NCBI GenBank assembly: GCA_028532855.1
Contig: JAQQAL010000009.1
Location: 1 to 43,105 of the forward strand
Direction: 5' to 3'
DNA: 43,105 nt
From: Candidatus Thalassospirochaeta sargassi
GTDB taxonomy: Bacteria > Spirochaetota > Spirochaetia > UBA9216
Positions 40,906 to 43,105 of this stretch are shown here, in pieces. The stretch's first letter is position 1. Every line of letters starts with the position of its first letter. The position numbers and the translations under genes were made by a program. Below the pieces are notes generated by a model, which saw only the letters and a program-made list of their open reading frames with translations, searched no databases and had not been told where the DNA came from.

Positions 40906-42318
40906 TTAATTAGATAGATTCTGATTTATTGCTTCCTCAAGATTCAGAAGCGATGAAATATAATTGTATTTCTCCGAGACCAGATCCAGTTCGGCCTGTA
41001 GAAGTTCATTCTCCGCTGTTTCAAGATCAAGCAGGGAGAGTTGCCCGCTGTTGTATGCCTCAAGGCTCATGTCGTAGCTTTTCTGGTTGATTTCAATAGA
41101 TTCGGTCCGCACCTTCATACTTTCTATGCTTGTGTTAAGTGTCATAACCAGGGCGCGAATCTCCATCTCGGCTGCCAGGAGCGCCAGTTCTTTCTGATGA
41201 GCCATGTTACTGATTTCATTCTGAGCATCGGCTATATCGTTTGAGGTTCCGGAATGGGGGAGCCAGTCTTCGACCGGCAGTGAAAGTGTGACAGAGAATG
41301 AACCGCTGTCGTCAAAATAATCTTCTTCTCCCCAGTACTCACTGTCGAAGGGGTCAACCTGATAGGGACTGTAGGACCAGCTGAGAACCAGGGTCGGAAG
41401 CCGGCCGTTTGCCGTTGCTGATTTTGCGTTTGCAAGCATCTCTTCGGTAACAGTCAGCTGCTGGATATCGATTCTGTCCGCCATATAGGTGTTGACAAGA
41501 TAGTTTCCGTCCAGCAGTTCGGGCGATACCTCAACAGCGCCTTCAAGAGTTACCTCCTGATTGAAGTCAAGCCCTAAATCCATCAGGAAGACCATTTTAA
41601 GCTGCTCATATCCGTTTTCAATCTGCAGCAGTGTTGGTCCCAACGAAGACAGTCCGGCTTTTGTGTTCAGGACATCGAGTTCAGTCACATAGCCGTAATT
41701 ATACATCTCCTCCATACTCTCAAGCCTTGCTTCGGTTGTTTCAATATTTTTTTTCAAAACCTCAATCTGCTCCTGAAAAAGCAGCAGGTTGTAAAAATTT
41801 GTCTTGATGCTTGTTTCCGTGCTGAGTTTCGCAGATTCCATATCAAGAATCGCATTCTGGTAATTCAACTCAAGCGCTTTGACGCCGTTTATCATCGCAG
41901 GGCTCAGTGCCAGCTGTGCGGAGAAATTTCCAACTGCGGTCCAGGGACTTATCTCGTAGTCATAGGATTGAAACAGCATGTAGTCGTAGATTCCGTCGTC
42001 GGAGGAAGCGCTAAGCCCGTAGGCGTCATTGGCCCCGAGGTAGTAGGTTCCGCTACCCGAGGTTGAACTGTTGCTGCGGCTGAGTGTTGCAGAAAGCGAT
42101 ACATCAGGTAAAAGAACATTCCACGCGTCGTTATTATTACGTTCGGCACCGGCAGCCTTGTTTGCCTGGACCTTAAGGTTGAAGTTGTTCTCAAGTCCCA
42201 GTTCAACCGCTTTCTCAATAGTAAGGATAAGCGGTTCTCCGTTATTCTGAGGTTTGTCAGAAAATACCGGCAGCGAAACAGCTGTTGCGGTAAAAAATAT
42301 TAATAGAAATTTTTTCAT
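40906..42318 (-). CDS. TolC-family outer-membrane efflux protein
   Basis: This 470-residue protein has a cleavable signal peptide (MKKFLLIFFTATAVSLPVFS) and the two-repeat OEP layout. Long coiled helices recur: AVELGLENNFNLKVQANKA and FQEQIEVLKKNIETTEARLESMEE in the first half, AEMEIRALVMTLNTSIESMKVR and YNSGQLSLLDLETAENELLQAELDL in the second. A serine/glycine-rich insert (NSSTSGSGTYYLGANDAYG) lies in the first beta region. It forms the outer-membrane exit duct of the efflux complex. GGGAG precedes the ATG. It is the first gene of the efflux operon; 91 bases separate it from the upstream diguanylate cyclase gene, without an obvious terminator. Confidence 0.93.
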   Translation of the reverse strand: MKKFLLIFFTATAVSLPVFSDKPQNNGEPLILTIEKAVELGLENNFNLKVQANKAAGAERNNNDAWNVLLPDVSLSATLSRSNSSTSGSGTYYLGANDAYGLSASSDDGIYDYMLFQSYDYEISPWTAVGNFSAQLALSPAMINGVKALELNYQNAILDMESAKLSTETSIKTNFYNLLLFQEQIEVLKKNIETTEARLESMEEMYNYGYVTELDVLNTKAGLSSLGPTLLQIENGYEQLKMVFLMDLGLDFNQEVTLEGAVEVSPELLDGNYLVNTYMADRIDIQQLTVTEEMLANAKSATANGRLPTLVLSWSYSPYQVDPFDSEYWGEEDYFDDSGSFSVTLSLPVEDWLPHSGTSNDIADAQNEISNMAHQKELALLAAEMEIRALVMTLNTSIESMKVRTESIEINQKSYDMSLEAYNSGQLSLLDLETAENELLQAELDLVSEKYNYISSLLNLEEAINQNLSN

Positions 42319-42409
42319 AAAGTACTCCCGACTTTTGGTTATTGTAATAATACACGTCGATTTTGGCTGTTAACATTAAAGGGAGGTTACATGATCTTAA
42401 ACGAATTGT

Positions 42410-43105
42410 TTATAATGTGATGATTTTATAGTTATTTTTACCGGATTTTTTCACCTCATACATTGCTGCATCAGCTACGTGCATTACTTCTCCGAAATCA
42501 ACTTTGGAATCCGGCTTAACGGAAGCTATACCGATACTTGCACCAATGCTGATCTTATGTCCGTCAATATTAAATTCGGTGAATAACCTGGCCAGGATTT
42601 TTTCCGCAACGGCTGAGCAGTCAAGTTTTTCACTTATCTGCGTCAGGAGTATTACGAACTCATCTCCGCCGAACCTGCCTGCTGTATCAGTCTCCCTGAT
42701 ACAGTTTTGGAGTACCACACCTATTTGCGTAAGCAATTTATCTCCTGTGCTGTGACCGTATTTATCGTTTACCGGTTTGAAACCGTCGAGGTCGATGAAC
42801 ATTACCGAATAGATATAGCCGTATCTCTTGGCTTGTGCCGATGCCTGGACAACTCTTTCTTCAAAAAGCTTCCTGTTCGGCAGGCCGGTTAGCTGATCGT
42901 AGAGAGCTGATTCTTTCAGTGCCGACCTGTATTTATCTCTCTGTATTATCAGAATTGTGATAAAGATTGCTGCGGCAATGTTTATAAAAAGCGCGACAGA
43001 TGATATTTTAAGCATGTTTTTTCTAAGGCTTGCCCTGTCAATTTTTATATCTTCAAACGGAATCGTATTTAGAAGTATATAGTATCTGTTGGATGAAATA
43101 TTCTT
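42410..43105 (-). CDS. Diguanylate cyclase (GGDEF domain), 5' part outside window
   Basis: The frame is open through the right window edge, so the N-terminal (probably extracytoplasmic) sensor is missing. The visible 231 residues comprise the end of that sensor (SSNRYYILLNTIPFEDIKID), a membrane helix (about 34-52) and a complete GGDEF domain. This has LYDQLTGLPNRKLFEERV, MFIDLDGFKPVNDKYGHSTGD, active-site FGGDEFVILL, and ISIGASIGIA. An RETD sequence lies exactly five residues before GGDEF, the classical I-site, so the enzyme should make c-di-GMP with product inhibition. It could oppose the HD-GYP protein elsewhere in the window. It ends at a TGA 91 bases before the TolC-like gene. Confidence 0.93.
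   Translation of the reverse strand, partial: KNISSNRYYILLNTIPFEDIKIDRASLRKNMLKISSVALFINIAAAIFITILIIQRDKYRSALKESALYDQLTGLPNRKLFEERVVQASAQAKRYGYIYSVMFIDLDGFKPVNDKYGHSTGDKLLTQIGVVLQNCIRETDTAGRFGGDEFVILLTQISEKLDCSAVAEKILARLFTEFNIDGHKISIGASIGIASVKPDSKVDFGEVMHVADAAMYEVKKSGKNNYKIITL

Noticed and set aside
1-43105. CRISPR arrays, tRNA/rRNA genes, insertion sequences, integrases, phage genes
   Set aside because: No spaced direct repeats, cloverleaf sequences, transposase or integrase motifs were seen on either strand.

Overview
The window looks like a chromosomal segment of a free-living spirochaete-like, outer-membrane-bearing bacterium. This is an inference from gene content, not a taxonomic proof. 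The evidence is a TolC/RND export system, a peptide-binding protein whose mature end begins GGAQE (a pattern common in environmental spirochaetes), several c-di-GMP proteins, a eukaryote-type Ser/Thr kinase locus, and mid-range GC. No rRNA, tRNA, CRISPR array, prophage or insertion sequence was recognised.

Layout. (1) 1-9045, plus strand, nutrient uptake: the 3' part of a YtcJ-type amidohydrolase, a terminator, a sigma-54-type promoter, a five-gene Opp/Dpp peptide ABC transporter, a terminator, and a GltS-family glutamate symporter. (2) 9091-11266, plus: a radical SAM protein translationally coupled to a SAM methyltransferase. (3) 11268-15371, minus: a tandem-PilZ/acyltransferase-like protein followed by a V4R-like/GAF/HD-GYP phosphodiesterase, i.e. 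a c-di-GMP receptor and a c-di-GMP hydrolase in one operon. (4) 15472-18678: a divergent methyltransferase pair with apparently leaderless starts, then a cupin, YaaA and an ArsC/Spx-like protein. (5) 18705-23025, minus: HAD hydrolase, MMPL/HAE3 exporter and CapA-like protein in a tightly overlapped operon. (6) 23354-24653, plus: LMW tyrosine-phosphatase-like protein and fructosamine/ribulosamine kinase, a likely protein-deglycation pair.

(7) 24644-31082 is the most unusual part. One minus-strand operon encodes, in order, a small acidic protein (unrecognised family with a YSGS motif), a PPP-type metallophosphatase, a membrane Ser/Thr kinase, a membrane protein with an FHA-like tail, and a VWA-FHA membrane protein. 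Divergent to it is a paralogue of the acidic protein fused to an HU/IHF-type DNA-binding domain. It reads as a complete phosphorylation circuit (kinase, phosphatase, two phosphopeptide readers, membrane VWA effector) with a possible nucleoid or transcription output.

(8) 31112-34419 mixes a decayed DUF362 gene fused to a truncated FAD oxidoreductase start, thioredoxin, an iron-type alcohol dehydrogenase with a probably leaderless transcript, a small unknown protein, an IscA/HesB-like protein and YwbE. (9) 34418-43105, minus: a partial diguanylate cyclase, then a tripartite efflux operon (TolC, adaptor, RND pump) with a PG0541-type PII-like protein and an OmpR-type two-component system, closed by a terminator.

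Starts were moved inward where a Shine-Dalgarno site, family alignment or an overlapping terminator made the longest frame unlikely. All functional calls come from reading motifs by eye; no database search was run.
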